Under the pieces are notes generated by a model. That model did not search any database, was not told where the DNA came from, and was given only the letters and a program-made list of their open reading frames with translations. This document shows, piece after piece, positions 27,331 to 36,274 of a stretch of 64,000 nucleotides of DNA (positions within the stretch are counted from its first letter, which is position 1; each line of letters begins with the position of its first letter). Source of the stretch: an uncultured Acidobacteriia bacterium (GTDB taxonomy: Bacteria; Acidobacteriota; Terriglobia; Bryobacterales; Bryobacteraceae); NCBI GenBank assembly GCA_903828455.1, contig CAIKMJ010000078.1:49702-113701 (forward strand), written 5' to 3'. The translations under genes and the position numbers were made by a program.

Positions 27331-28328
27331 AGTCCGGCTTCGCGCAGAAATTTCGCCGATTCCTCCGGCGGCGTCGGATTGATATAGAACCCCGTACCCC
27401 ACTCGAAGCCCGCCACGCGCGTCAGGTGCGGAATGATCTCAATGTGCCAGTGGAACCACTGGTTCGCCGGTTCCTGCAGCGGCGCCGTGTGGATCAGGAA
27501 ATTGTACGCCGGCCGCTCCAGCACTTTATCGATCTTGCGCAGCGTCGTCTTCAGCACCCACGCCAGATTTTCCAGCTGCTGGGCGTCGATGTCTTCGTAG
27601 TGTGAGCGGTGCGTCCGCGGCAGAATCCACGTCTCGAACGGAAAACGCGCCGCGTACGGTGACAGCACAATGAACTTATCGGTTTCCGTGATCACCCGCG
27701 TACCCGCCTTTTCCTCCTGGCGGATCAGATCGCAGAACACGCAGCGTTCCTTGAATTCGTAATAGGCCTTCGCCCCGTCCACTTCTTCCTGCACGCGCTT
27801 GGGCACCACCGGCAGCGCAATTAGCTGCGAATGCGTATGCTCCAGCGTCGCCCCCGCCGCCTGTCCCTGGTTCTTGAACAGCAGCACGTAGCGCAGCCGC
27901 CGGTCGTTCTTCAGATCCCGAACGCGGTCGCGGAAGGCCCACAGCACCTGCTCAATGGTCTTCTCATGCAGTTCGCTGATGTTCAGTACATGATCCGGCG
28001 TTTCGATCACCACCTCGTGCGCGCCGATGCCCTGCATCCGGTCGAACAGCCCCTCGCCCTCGCGCCCCAGGTCGCCTTCAATCTGCAGCACCGGAAACTT
28101 ATTCGGCACCACGCGCAGCGACCAGCCCGGCTGATTCGCGCCGCTGCCATTCCGGTACGCCAGCACCTCGTCCGGCGTCTTACTTTCATTGCCGGAGCAG
28201 AACGGGCAGAAGCGCCCCGATGGCGCCGCCGGCACGTGCTCCCGCGCGAAATCGGCCGGCCTGCGGGCGCGTTCCGTCGCGATGATCACCCAGCGGTCGG
28301 TTATAGGATCCTTACGCAATTCCGGCAT
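27324..28328 (-). CDS. galT: GalT-family nucleotidyltransferase (galactose-1-phosphate uridylyltransferase or ADP-glucose phosphorylase-like)
   Basis: 334 residues, normal for GalT (HIT superfamily). N-terminal DPITDRWVIIATERARRP and zinc ligands in FCPFCSGNE and CVFCDL are typical, and FLIHTAPLQ plus WFHWHIEIIPHL mark the C-terminal half. The active-site His motif reads HTHSQ where classical GalT has HPHxQ. A non-proline motif of this kind is, as I recall, also found in the plant ADP-glucose phosphorylase branch, so the substrate may be ADP-glucose rather than UDP-glucose. No other Leloir-pathway gene is nearby. A minus-strand TATATT (complement 28341-28346) lies 12 bases before ATG 28328. 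Confidence 0.82.
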   Translation of the reverse strand: MPELRKDPITDRWVIIATERARRPADFAREHVPAAPSGRFCPFCSGNESKTPDEVLAYRNGSGANQPGWSLRVVPNKFPVLQIEGDLGREGEGLFDRMQGIGAHEVVIETPDHVLNISELHEKTIEQVLWAFRDRVRDLKNDRRLRYVLLFKNQGQAAGATLEHTHSQLIALPVVPKRVQEEVDGAKAYYEFKERCVFCDLIRQEEKAGTRVITETDKFIVLSPYAARFPFETWILPRTHRSHYEDIDAQQLENLAWVLKTTLRKIDKVLERPAYNFLIHTAPLQEPANQWFHWHIEIIPHLTRVAGFEWGTGFYINPTPPEESAKFLREAGLG

Positions 28329-28456
28329 GGCGATAGACCAAATATAGCGACCCGTCCGCCGCCGCGCGCGAATCCCCCGCGCCGGGCACCCACGCTACGC
28401 GAGCGCGGCCGCATGCCGGGTGCCCCACGTCCCCGGACCGCGGCCCGCTCGCCGCG

Positions 28457-28852
28457 TTATGAAAACGCGTTCTGCAGATACTCGATGCGCTCGCCGCTGA
28501 TCGCCACCGCGTCGAAGCGTATCTTCTCCGGGTCCGCGCCCGAACGCCGCAGGTAATCCCGCGCCGCCCGCCGCAGCGCCCGGATCTTGTCCGGATTCAG
28601 ATCGCGCTCCGGCGCATTCAGCTCCGCCGAAGCGCGCGTCTTCACTTCCACGAAAACCAGCCAGTCGTGATCCCACGCCACGATGTCGATCTCGCCGCCG
28701 CCCTGCGGTGGCCGCCAGTTGCGCGCCGTCACCCGGAAGCCGCGCCGCCGCAGCCACCGGTGCGCCAGATCCTCGCCGCGCCGCCCGAGGTTACGGTGTG
28801 CCCGATAGCGAAGCCGGTCCGCCAGCCGGTACAGCGGGTCCAAGAGGTTCAA
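28457..28852 (-). CDS. yraN: YraN (UPF0102) family nuclease-like protein
   Basis: 131 residues, usual for the family. It has the hallmark NLGRRGEDLAHRWLRRRGF, then GGGEIDIVAWD and VFVEVKTR, the Asp/Glu-x-Lys arrangement of a PD-(D/E)XK nuclease fold. The cellular role is unknown. From ATG 28852 the first 62 bases overlap the end of the upstream methyltransferase gene in another frame. The conserved part begins only at about residue 19, so a later non-ATG start cannot be excluded. Translation is probably coupled to the methyltransferase gene. Confidence 0.9.
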   Translation of the reverse strand: MNLLDPLYRLADRLRYRAHRNLGRRGEDLAHRWLRRRGFRVTARNWRPPQGGGEIDIVAWDHDWLVFVEVKTRASAELNAPERDLNPDKIRALRRAARDYLRRSGADPEKIRFDAVAISGERIEYLQNAFS

Positions 28853-29363
28853 ATTCGAACTCCATCGCCTTGCCCCGCACCACGTAGCAAAGGTAATGTT
28901 CCCAGAACCGCCGGAAGCGGGGAAACCGGTTGATCAGAAATTCGAAGCCCAGCCATCTCCACAAACTGAGAGTCTTGACACGGACGGAAATTTCTCGGAA
29001 TTTTGCAGCGGAATAATAGCCGAACCCGCCGTGGTTTTCACCGAAGTAGCGGAACGAAAAGCTGTTCAGATGGTGCTTGTGCGTCGGGTCGCAGAACGAA
29101 CTGAAATCCGTGTAGTGCGGCGTCTCGATCCGCACCCGCCCGCCGGTCCGCACCAGCCGGTGAAACTCTTCCATGGCCCGGATCACGTCGCTCAGATGCT
29201 CAATCACGTGGATCGCCCGCAACTGGTCGAACGTCCGGTCCGCGAACGGATACGGGAAGTGGTCGAGCTCACAGATCACATCCGCGCGGCTCGCCGGATT
29301 CCGGTCGATCCCGATCGCCCCGGGGTACTTGTTGATTCCGCAACCGACGTCGAGGATCCGCAC
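28791..29363 (-). CDS. SAM-dependent class I methyltransferase
   Basis: 190 residues from GTG 29363, giving MRILDVGCGINKYPGAIGID, the SAM-binding motif I at the very N-terminus. Motif I is followed by ELDHFPYPF, AIHVIEHLSDV and GGRVRIETPH (motifs II-III). The C-terminal part (THKHHLNSFSFRYFGENHGG) resembles methyltransferases found in polysaccharide or lipid clusters, but the substrate is not evident. GTG 29363 lies five bases after the stop of the upstream beta-barrel gene, so translation is likely coupled. The frame is open further upstream but inside that gene. Confidence 0.82.
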   Translation of the reverse strand: MRILDVGCGINKYPGAIGIDRNPASRADVICELDHFPYPFADRTFDQLRAIHVIEHLSDVIRAMEEFHRLVRTGGRVRIETPHYTDFSSFCDPTHKHHLNSFSFRYFGENHGGFGYYSAAKFREISVRVKTLSLWRWLGFEFLINRFPRFRRFWEHYLCYVVRGKAMEFEFEPLGPAVPAGGPASLSGTP

Positions 29364-29368
29364 CTGAG

Positions 29369-30346
29369 CTAGTAGAAGTGGTAACGCAGCCCGACAAATC
29401 CGCCGTTCAGCATGCCGCTCAGATACTCGGCATTGTTCGGCGACGTCTTGAACTGCAGCGCCTTGAATCCGCCCACCACTTCGAAATTCTTCCGGCGCCA
29501 CGCCAGCGTCGCCGACCCGTCCCAGAATTCCGCCTTATGATGCATTCCGAAGCCGGAGGCGTCCACCCGGAACAGCACATGCGGCGTCACGGCGTATTCA
29601 ACCGCCATCCCGAACGACGGCAGATAGATCGATCGCGATCCCTGCGCAAACGTGGAAATCGCATTGCCGAACGAATCCTTCTGCGCTGCCAGCGGCGCGT
29701 TGATCGACGTATTGACCGTAAGGTATTCAAACCCCAGCAGCGACTTCACGCGCAGCCGCGAAACTGGGAACTTGTGCGGCCAGAACAGATCGTCCAGATA
29801 CACCTTGCCGGTCTGCAGCTTGTACGAATTCGCCAGGTAGTTGCCCGAATAGAACTGGTTGGAAAACAGGTCCGCATTGCGCTGCAGCGTCTGGCTGCCC
29901 GTACCCTGAATGCGCGCATACTCCACGTGAATGGCCCCGGTGCGGCTGATCGGAATCACGAAGTCGGCCGCCTGGCCGTTCTTCGGTTTGCCGACGCCGT
30001 CCAGCGTTTCATAGTCCGGCGCCAGCGTGCCGCCCCGCAGGTCCGGGCCCGAGCCGTTGGCCGTCGCCCAGTAGTAGAGGCCGATCGTGAATAATCCGCG
30101 CGGGTCCGGATAATCCGGCTGCGTGCTCTTCGGCGCTGCCGCCGGCTGGATGGCGGCCTGCTGCGCGGCCAGTTGCGCGTCCGACGTCGTGCTGCTCGGC
30201 GGCGGCGGGGCTGCCGCCGGCTTCTGCTGGGCGAACAAAGCCGCCTGCCCGGCCAGCAGCAAAACAGTCAGCGCCATGCGGATTTTCATCGCGCTCTGGA
30301 TCGGTCGGCGAATGCGAAGTATCGGAAATTTCAATTCGGTTCTCAT
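29369..30346 (-). CDS. Secreted outer-membrane beta-barrel protein of unknown function
   Basis: 325 residues from ATG 30346, which has AGGAAG four bases upstream; ATG 30289 is an alternative. A signal peptide (MALTVLLLAGQAALFAQQ) precedes a Pro/Ala/Gln linker. About ten alternating amphipathic strands then end in the aromatic C-terminus GFVGLRYHFY, the usual outer-membrane sorting signal with a terminal aromatic residue. No enzyme motif is visible. A minus-strand TACAAT (complement 30453-30458) would give a leader of about 100 bases. The methyltransferase and yraN genes follow. Confidence 0.75.
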   Translation of the reverse strand: MRTELKFPILRIRRPIQSAMKIRMALTVLLLAGQAALFAQQKPAAAPPPPSSTTSDAQLAAQQAAIQPAAAPKSTQPDYPDPRGLFTIGLYYWATANGSGPDLRGGTLAPDYETLDGVGKPKNGQAADFVIPISRTGAIHVEYARIQGTGSQTLQRNADLFSNQFYSGNYLANSYKLQTGKVYLDDLFWPHKFPVSRLRVKSLLGFEYLTVNTSINAPLAAQKDSFGNAISTFAQGSRSIYLPSFGMAVEYAVTPHVLFRVDASGFGMHHKAEFWDGSATLAWRRKNFEVVGGFKALQFKTSPNNAEYLSGMLNGGFVGLRYHFY

Positions 30347-30779
30347 CAGCTTCCTGCCTGGCTCTCCGGCCAGGGCTGCCGGCAAAAATAGCGTTCGGTG
30401 CGAATGCGGGGGCCCGTGTGGGCAAGCCAGCCCGCCCCAGCCCCTCGAAGAGATTGTATACGCACGAACCCGACCGCAGGCGTACAACCGATTTGGTACG
30501 GAATCTACCAGGCGCAACCCGTCTTCCACTACAATTTTCGGAATCCCTGATGCGCTCCTTCGGCCGCGCGGCCTAAAATCACCTTAGATAGTTCCTGTGG
30601 GTCGTTCCACTGAGATGCCCGGCGCGCACCGCGTCGCAACGCTCTGACACCGGGGACTGGTACACCGGCAGCGAGACGCCGGCCGCGAGCAACACCGGAG
30701 CGAGCAACACCGGAGCGAGCAACACCGGAGAAAGCAACACCGGAGAAAGCAACACCGGACAGAGACAGGAGGCCACAAA
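30347..30779. other. Divergent control region with 15-bp array
   Basis: 433 bases. On the minus side is the TACAAT promoter element of the beta-barrel gene (complement 30453-30458). On the plus side are TACAAT at 30530-30535 and TAAAAT at 30574-30579, either of which could start the leader of the 83-residue protein gene. A short open frame, ATG 30550 to stop 30576 (eight codons), lies between them. The leader then contains the 15-bp array at 30685-30759. Confidence 0.5.
30685..30759. repeat. 15-bp tandem repeat, five copies, in the leader of the small Cys protein gene
   Basis: Units at 30685, 30700 and 30715 read GCGAGCAACACCGGA; those at 30730 and 30745 read GAAAGCAACACCGGA. Degenerate copies flank on the left (30666-30684). 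The array ends 20 bases before the start codon and abuts the CAGGAGG ribosome site. Confidence 0.95.
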
Positions 30780-31031
30780 TTGAACTTCGCCAACAATTGC
30801 GACGAATGTAAGCGCCTCTCCGCCAGCTACGAAGCCGCCACCATGGACTGGTTCCGCCTCCAGGGCCAGCTGCGCATCGCCACCTTGTCGAACGACCCCG
30901 GCGCCTCGGACCGCATGGTCGCTGAACTGTCCGGCATCGCGCAGCGCCGCGAACAGCTCCGCCAGTCGGCGGAAGCTCACCTCGCCGCCGCTCATCCGCG
31001 CCGCGCCGCCGCCGGCTCTCCGCTTTCCTGA
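30780..31031 (+). CDS. Small CxxC protein of unknown function, 83 residues
   Basis: TTG 30780 follows AGGAGG at a seven-base spacing, so translation is well supported. The protein begins MNFANNCDECKRLSASYEAA, with one CxxC pair, then a helical segment (MDWFRLQGQLRIATLS) and a charged helix ending in Arg/Ala. It has no signal peptide. One CxxC pair could bind metal only as a dimer. Function unknown. Transcribed toward the M20 peptidase gene 172 bases downstream. Confidence 0.7.
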   Translation: MNFANNCDECKRLSASYEAATMDWFRLQGQLRIATLSNDPGASDRMVAELSGIAQRREQLRQSAEAHLAAAHPRRAAAGSPLS

Positions 31032-31191
31032 TCTCGCGACCCTGCGCCGCTGCTCGCCCCCGCATTCCTGAACCCGCCTGATCGCCCCGCGCCTCCGCTC
31101 TCCCTCATTTGTGCCCGCGCCCCGCTTCCCCTCGCCGCTTCCACGGATTTTCTGAACTCGCCACGCCCTCCCGGCGCCGCTTCATGGCGGC

Positions 31192-31197
31192 TAAACT
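31192..31197 (+). promoter_or_regulatory. -10 element of a predicted leaderless M20 peptidase promoter
   Basis: TAAACT ends six bases before GTG 31204, with no ribosome site in between. Confidence 0.5.
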
Positions 31198-31203
31198 GAT
31201 TCT

Positions 31204-32457
31204 GTGGCGGCGAATACCATTTCCGCGCCGGCGACCGCCGGCGAAATCTCCGGGCGTCCCGGCATCCGCGAGGCGCTCCAGTGGTTTACGCGCGAAAAAC
31301 AGTGGGTCAACGACATTCACCTCCAGCTCTGCCGCGTCCCCTCGCCAACTTTTCTCGAACAGCAGCGCGCCGACTGGTTCGCCGCCCAGTGCCGCTCGCT
31401 CGGCTGGCACGCCGGCATCGACCGCGCCGGCAACGTCCTCGTCTCCCTCACTCCCGCCCCGCAGGGGCCGCTCATCTTTCTCACCGCCCATCTCGATACC
31501 GTCCTTGCGCCGCGCACCAAAGACGACATCTCGCTCGGCCCCGACGGCGAAATGTTCGGCCCCGGCGTCTCCGATAACGGCGCCGGCCTCGCCGCCCTGC
31601 TCGCCATCGCCCGCGCCATCCGCTCCACTCCCGCTCCCGACGGTCTCTGGGATCGCCTCGTCCTCGTCGCCAACGTCGGCGAAGAGGGCGAGGGCGATCT
31701 CTGCGGCATGCGCTATCTCTGCGGCCAGACCGAACTCGCCAGCCGCATCGCCGTCTTTCTCGTCCTCGACGGCGCCGCCACCGATCACATCACCTGCCAC
31801 GCCCTCGGCAGCCGCCGCTTCGAAGTCTCCTTTACCGGCCCCGGCGGCCACAGCTGGAGCGATTTCGGCATCGGCAATCCCGTCCACGCCCTCAACCGAG
31901 CGCTCGCGCATTTCGTCGACGAGCGCCCGCTCGATCCCCGCGCCACCCCCAAAGTCTCCGTCAACGTCGGCCTCATCGAAGGCGGCGCCAGCGTCAACGC
32001 CATCGCCCCGTCCGCCCGCGCCAAAATCGACGTCCGCTCGGAAAGCAACGAAAAGATCGAGCAGCTGGTAATCGCCCTCCACGCCGCCGTGGTTCACGCC
32101 GAAGAGGTGGAAAACGCGCGTGCCCTCGGCGGCCGCGTTGCCGCGCGGATTCGCGAGATCGGCTGCCGCCCCGCCGCCCGCCTCGCCGCTGACGCCCCGC
32201 TCCTCGCCGTCCTCCGCGCCGTCGACGGCCACCTCGGCATCCGCGCCCGCCTCGACTGCGCCTCCACCGACGCCAACATCCCCCTCTCCCTCGGCATTCC
32301 CGCCGTCTCCATCGGCGCCGGCGGCAGCGGCGGCGGCGCCCACACCACCGCCGAATGGTACCGGCCCGACGGTCGCGATCTCGGCCTCAAGCGCATCCTC
32401 CTCGCCGCCGCCATGCTCCTGCTCGATACCGCCGACCGGCCCGATGCGCCCCGGTGA
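31204..32457 (+). CDS. M20/M28-fold zinc peptidase (PepT/DapE-like)
   Basis: 417 residues from GTG 31204. Metal and catalytic residues appear in order: FLTAHLDTVL (His, Asp), GPGVSDNGAGLAALLAI (bridging Asp), NVGEEGEGDLCGM (catalytic Glu-Glu), VLDGAA, and the dimerisation-domain signature FTGPGGHSWSDFG. The C-terminal His lies in GAHTTAEWYRPD. The protein has no signal peptide and probably trims peptides in the cytoplasm. Codon third positions here are overwhelmingly C. The DMT transporter gene follows after 62 bases. Confidence 0.88.
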   Translation: MAANTISAPATAGEISGRPGIREALQWFTREKQWVNDIHLQLCRVPSPTFLEQQRADWFAAQCRSLGWHAGIDRAGNVLVSLTPAPQGPLIFLTAHLDTVLAPRTKDDISLGPDGEMFGPGVSDNGAGLAALLAIARAIRSTPAPDGLWDRLVLVANVGEEGEGDLCGMRYLCGQTELASRIAVFLVLDGAATDHITCHALGSRRFEVSFTGPGGHSWSDFGIGNPVHALNRALAHFVDERPLDPRATPKVSVNVGLIEGGASVNAIAPSARAKIDVRSESNEKIEQLVIALHAAVVHAEEVENARALGGRVAARIREIGCRPAARLAADAPLLAVLRAVDGHLGIRARLDCASTDANIPLSLGIPAVSIGAGGSGGGAHTTAEWYRPDGRDLGLKRILLAAAMLLLDTADRPDAPR

Positions 32458-32519
32458 GGCGGCCGTTTCCGGAAATCTTCCGGCCGTGAACAATCCCGGG
32501 CAATGAGAAAGCTCCGCAA

Positions 32520-33413
32520 ATGAAGACCGCCCGCGCCGAAGCCGCCCTCGTCGCCGTCACCGTCCTCTGGGGGACGACTTTTGTCGTCGTCAAGTCCGCC
32601 CTCGCCGACATCTCCCCCATGCTCCTTCTCGCCCTCCGCTTCGCCCTCGCCTCCGTCGCCCTCGGCCTTCTCTTCCGCAAGGCGGTGCGCCGCGCCGGCA
32701 TCGCCGCCGGATGCCTCGCCGGCCTCCTGCTCTTCGCCGCCTACGTCTTTCAGACCACCGGACTGCTCACCACCACGCCCCCCAAATCCGCTTTTTTAAC
32801 CAGTTTGTCGGTTCCTTTGGTACCTTTAGCCGGTTCGCTCGTCTACAGAACCAGACCGCGGCTGCTGGAGGCCGCCGGTATCGCCGTGGCAACGCTCGGA
32901 ACGGTTCTGCTCACCGCCCCTCCCGAAGCCTGGAGCAGGGGAGTCTGGAGCTTCGGCCGCGGCGACTGGCTCAGCTTCCTCTGCGCGGTGGCTTTTGCTT
33001 TACACATTGTTGTGACCGGACACTTTGCTCCCATCGTCGGCTTCGAATCGCTCGTCGTGGTGCAGACCGCCACGGCGGCGCTCCTCAGCGCGGCCGCGCT
33101 GCTGCTGGAACCCGTCCGCTTTCATCTCACGGCGCCGCTTGCCGGAGCCGTGCTCATGACGGGCCTCCTTGCCACGGCGCTTGCCTTCGCCGTCATGGCC
33201 TGGGCCCAGCAGTACACCTCTGCCAACCGGGCGGCGCTGATTTTCTCGCTCGAACCCGTCGTCGCCCTGGCCACCTCCTGGCTGGTGGCTGGCGAGACCC
33301 TCTCCGGCAGAGGTAAAGTGGGAGCAGGGTTGATTTTAAGCGGTATTCTGCTCGTTGAACTGAAACGCTCCAAACCCGAAAGACATCCAATGGCCAGCGG
33401 GGATTTGCCCTGA
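32520..33413 (+). CDS. EamA/DMT-family transporter
   Basis: 297 residues with ten hydrophobic segments and two EamA repeats, starting ALVAVTVLWGTTFVVVKSAL and, in the second half, SFLCAVAFALHIVVTGHFA. Signature ends such as ANRAALIFSLEPVVALATSW are characteristic of the drug/metabolite transporter superfamily. Substrate unknown. It starts at ATG 32520 without a strong ribosome site and is probably cotranscribed with the M20 peptidase gene, suggesting export or uptake of a peptide or amino-acid-like compound. Confidence 0.9.
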   Translation: MKTARAEAALVAVTVLWGTTFVVVKSALADISPMLLLALRFALASVALGLLFRKAVRRAGIAAGCLAGLLLFAAYVFQTTGLLTTTPPKSAFLTSLSVPLVPLAGSLVYRTRPRLLEAAGIAVATLGTVLLTAPPEAWSRGVWSFGRGDWLSFLCAVAFALHIVVTGHFAPIVGFESLVVVQTATAALLSAAALLLEPVRFHLTAPLAGAVLMTGLLATALAFAVMAWAQQYTSANRAALIFSLEPVVALATSWLVAGETLSGRGKVGAGLILSGILLVELKRSKPERHPMASGDLP

Positions 33414-33458
33414 CCTGGTAAATATTTTGCGCCGAAATGAATAAGGAGTTGCCTCGCA

Positions 33459-35093
<1,635 letters not shown>

Positions 35094-35127
35094 GCGCCAC
35101 GCGGCGTTATACAATGCAATGAACAGA

Positions 35128-35156
35128 GGGGGCAGCCATGCCCCCTTTGTTTTTGT
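35128..35156 (+). terminator. Intrinsic terminator of degP
   Basis: GGGGGCA (35128-35134) pairs with TGCCCCC (35139-35145) around a GCCA loop and is followed by TTTGTTTTTGTT. It lies 35 bases after the degP stop. A TACAAT at 35110-35115 would start transcription just in front of it. Confidence 0.85.
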
Positions 35157-35233
35157 TCTCCTGTTTTTGTTCTGCTGTCTTTGTTGCAGCGATTTTGGCG
35201 AAGCGATTTTCCCCGGCACCGATTTTTCCAGCC

Positions 35234-35908
35234 ATGAAGCAGCTCTACCGCATTTGCCTGTTCCTCTCAATCTCCGCGGCCGCCCTGCTGCCGCAGACCA
35301 CTACGCCCGCCAAAAAACAGGCCGCGCCGGCTCAGAGCACCGCGGCCAAAACCTCAGCACCGAAAACCGCTCCGTCGCCGCCCGCGTCGAAATCCGCTTC
35401 GGCGTCGAAGTCCGGCTCCGCTTCGAAATCCGCTCCCGCCGCTCACCCTGCCTCCGCCTCCTCCACGGCGGCGAAAAAGACTGCGCCCGCCGCCACTGCT
35501 TCTAAATCAGGCAGCGCCAAATCGCGCCGCACCGGCAAGGCCGCGCCGCCCCCGGTTGCCTCTCACCGTTCCCAGTCCGCCCCCACCCCGGACCGTTATC
35601 GCGAAATCCAGCAGGCGCTCGCCGAACGCGGCTATCTCAAATCCGAGCCCGACGGCGTCTGGAGCACCGAATCCGCCGAAGCCCTCAAGCTGTTCCAGGC
35701 CGATCACGACCTCTCGCCCACCGGCAAGCTGAGCTCTCTGTCGCTCATCCAGCTCGGCCTCGGCCCGAAGCACGATTACACTGCCACCGCCGCCACCGCC
35801 TTCGCCGCCGCGCAGGCCGCAAGCCCCGCCGAGCCGCCCGCCGCCATCCCGCCAACACCCGAACCCGCGCCCGCCGAACCAGCAGCGCCCGAACCACCGA
35901 AAAATTAG
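35234..35908 (+). CDS. Secreted protein with peptidoglycan-binding domain
   Basis: 224 residues from ATG 35234; the frame is open to ATG 35138, but that codon lies inside the degP terminator. A signal peptide (ICLFLSISAAALLPQ) is followed by about 90 residues of Ala/Ser/Lys/Pro low complexity. A PG_binding_1-type three-helix domain comes next (RYREIQQALAERGYLKSEPD, ALKLFQADHDLSPTGKLS), and the tail is rich in Ala/Pro/Glu. It probably attaches to the cell wall. No catalytic domain is present. The T-rich stretch upstream (35146-35230) is made of 14-15-bp near-repeats. Confidence 0.8.
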   Translation: MKQLYRICLFLSISAAALLPQTTTPAKKQAAPAQSTAAKTSAPKTAPSPPASKSASASKSGSASKSAPAAHPASASSTAAKKTAPAATASKSGSAKSRRTGKAAPPPVASHRSQSAPTPDRYREIQQALAERGYLKSEPDGVWSTESAEALKLFQADHDLSPTGKLSSLSLIQLGLGPKHDYTATAATAFAAAQAASPAEPPAAIPPTPEPAPAEPAAPEPPKN

Positions 35909-36262
35909 CCCCGCCGCATCCATACCGCCGCCCGCCCGCCACATCGGCGCGCGCTCCAACCAGCTCCGATCCGCGAGGCCATCAGTCCTGCCCCGCCGCT
36001 CCGCCCGCTCCCCTACCGCCTCCGAACCCCGTCGCCGTCCGCCCCCGCCGCCCCGCCCCCCTGCCGCCCCGAACTCCGTCGCCGCCCCGAATCCCGTCGC
36101 CGCCCCGAACTCCGTCGCCGCCCCGAACCCCATCGCCGCCCCGAACTCCGTCGCCGCCCCGAACCCCGTCGCCGCCCCGAACCCCATCGCCGCCCCGAAT
36201 CCCGTCGCCCGCCCCCGAACCCCGCCACACCGCCCCCGCTGTCTTTTGGCCCTCGGCTTGCC
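35909..36262. other. Intergenic region with 18-bp array upstream of alanine dehydrogenase
   Basis: No gene is supported in these 354 bases. The centre is an eight-copy 18-bp array (36063-36206). The plus strand is almost free of A and T and very C-rich. The minus strand is open through the array because the period is a multiple of three, which produces spurious Gly/Arg/Asp or Gly/Phe/Ala repeat frames. Confidence 0.6.
36063..36206. repeat. 18-bp tandem repeat, eight copies
   Basis: Units GCCGCCCCGAA + CTCCGTC / TCCCGTC / CCCCATC / CCCCGTC start every 18 bases from 36063. Three positions vary in mixed order across copies, so the array has had several rounds of expansion. It ends about 57 bases before the ald -10 element. 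Confidence 0.95.
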
Positions 36263-36268
36263 GATAAT
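36263..36268 (+). promoter_or_regulatory. -10 element of a predicted leaderless ald promoter
   Basis: GATAAT ends six bases before ATG 36275. A GTG at 36269 is in frame but would begin one base after the -10. Confidence 0.55.
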
Positions 36269-36274
36269 GTGGGC

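Noticed and set aside
35118..35505. Leaderless plus-strand ORF of about 128 codons starting at ATG 35118 after TACAAT
   Set aside because: It runs through the degP terminator and then out of frame across the peptidoglycan-binding gene; its sequence after 45 residues is the shadow of that gene.
36063..36206. CRISPR-like array
   Set aside because: Units are contiguous 18-mers without unique spacers. The other short arrays are also direct tandem repeats without spacers, and no cas gene is present.
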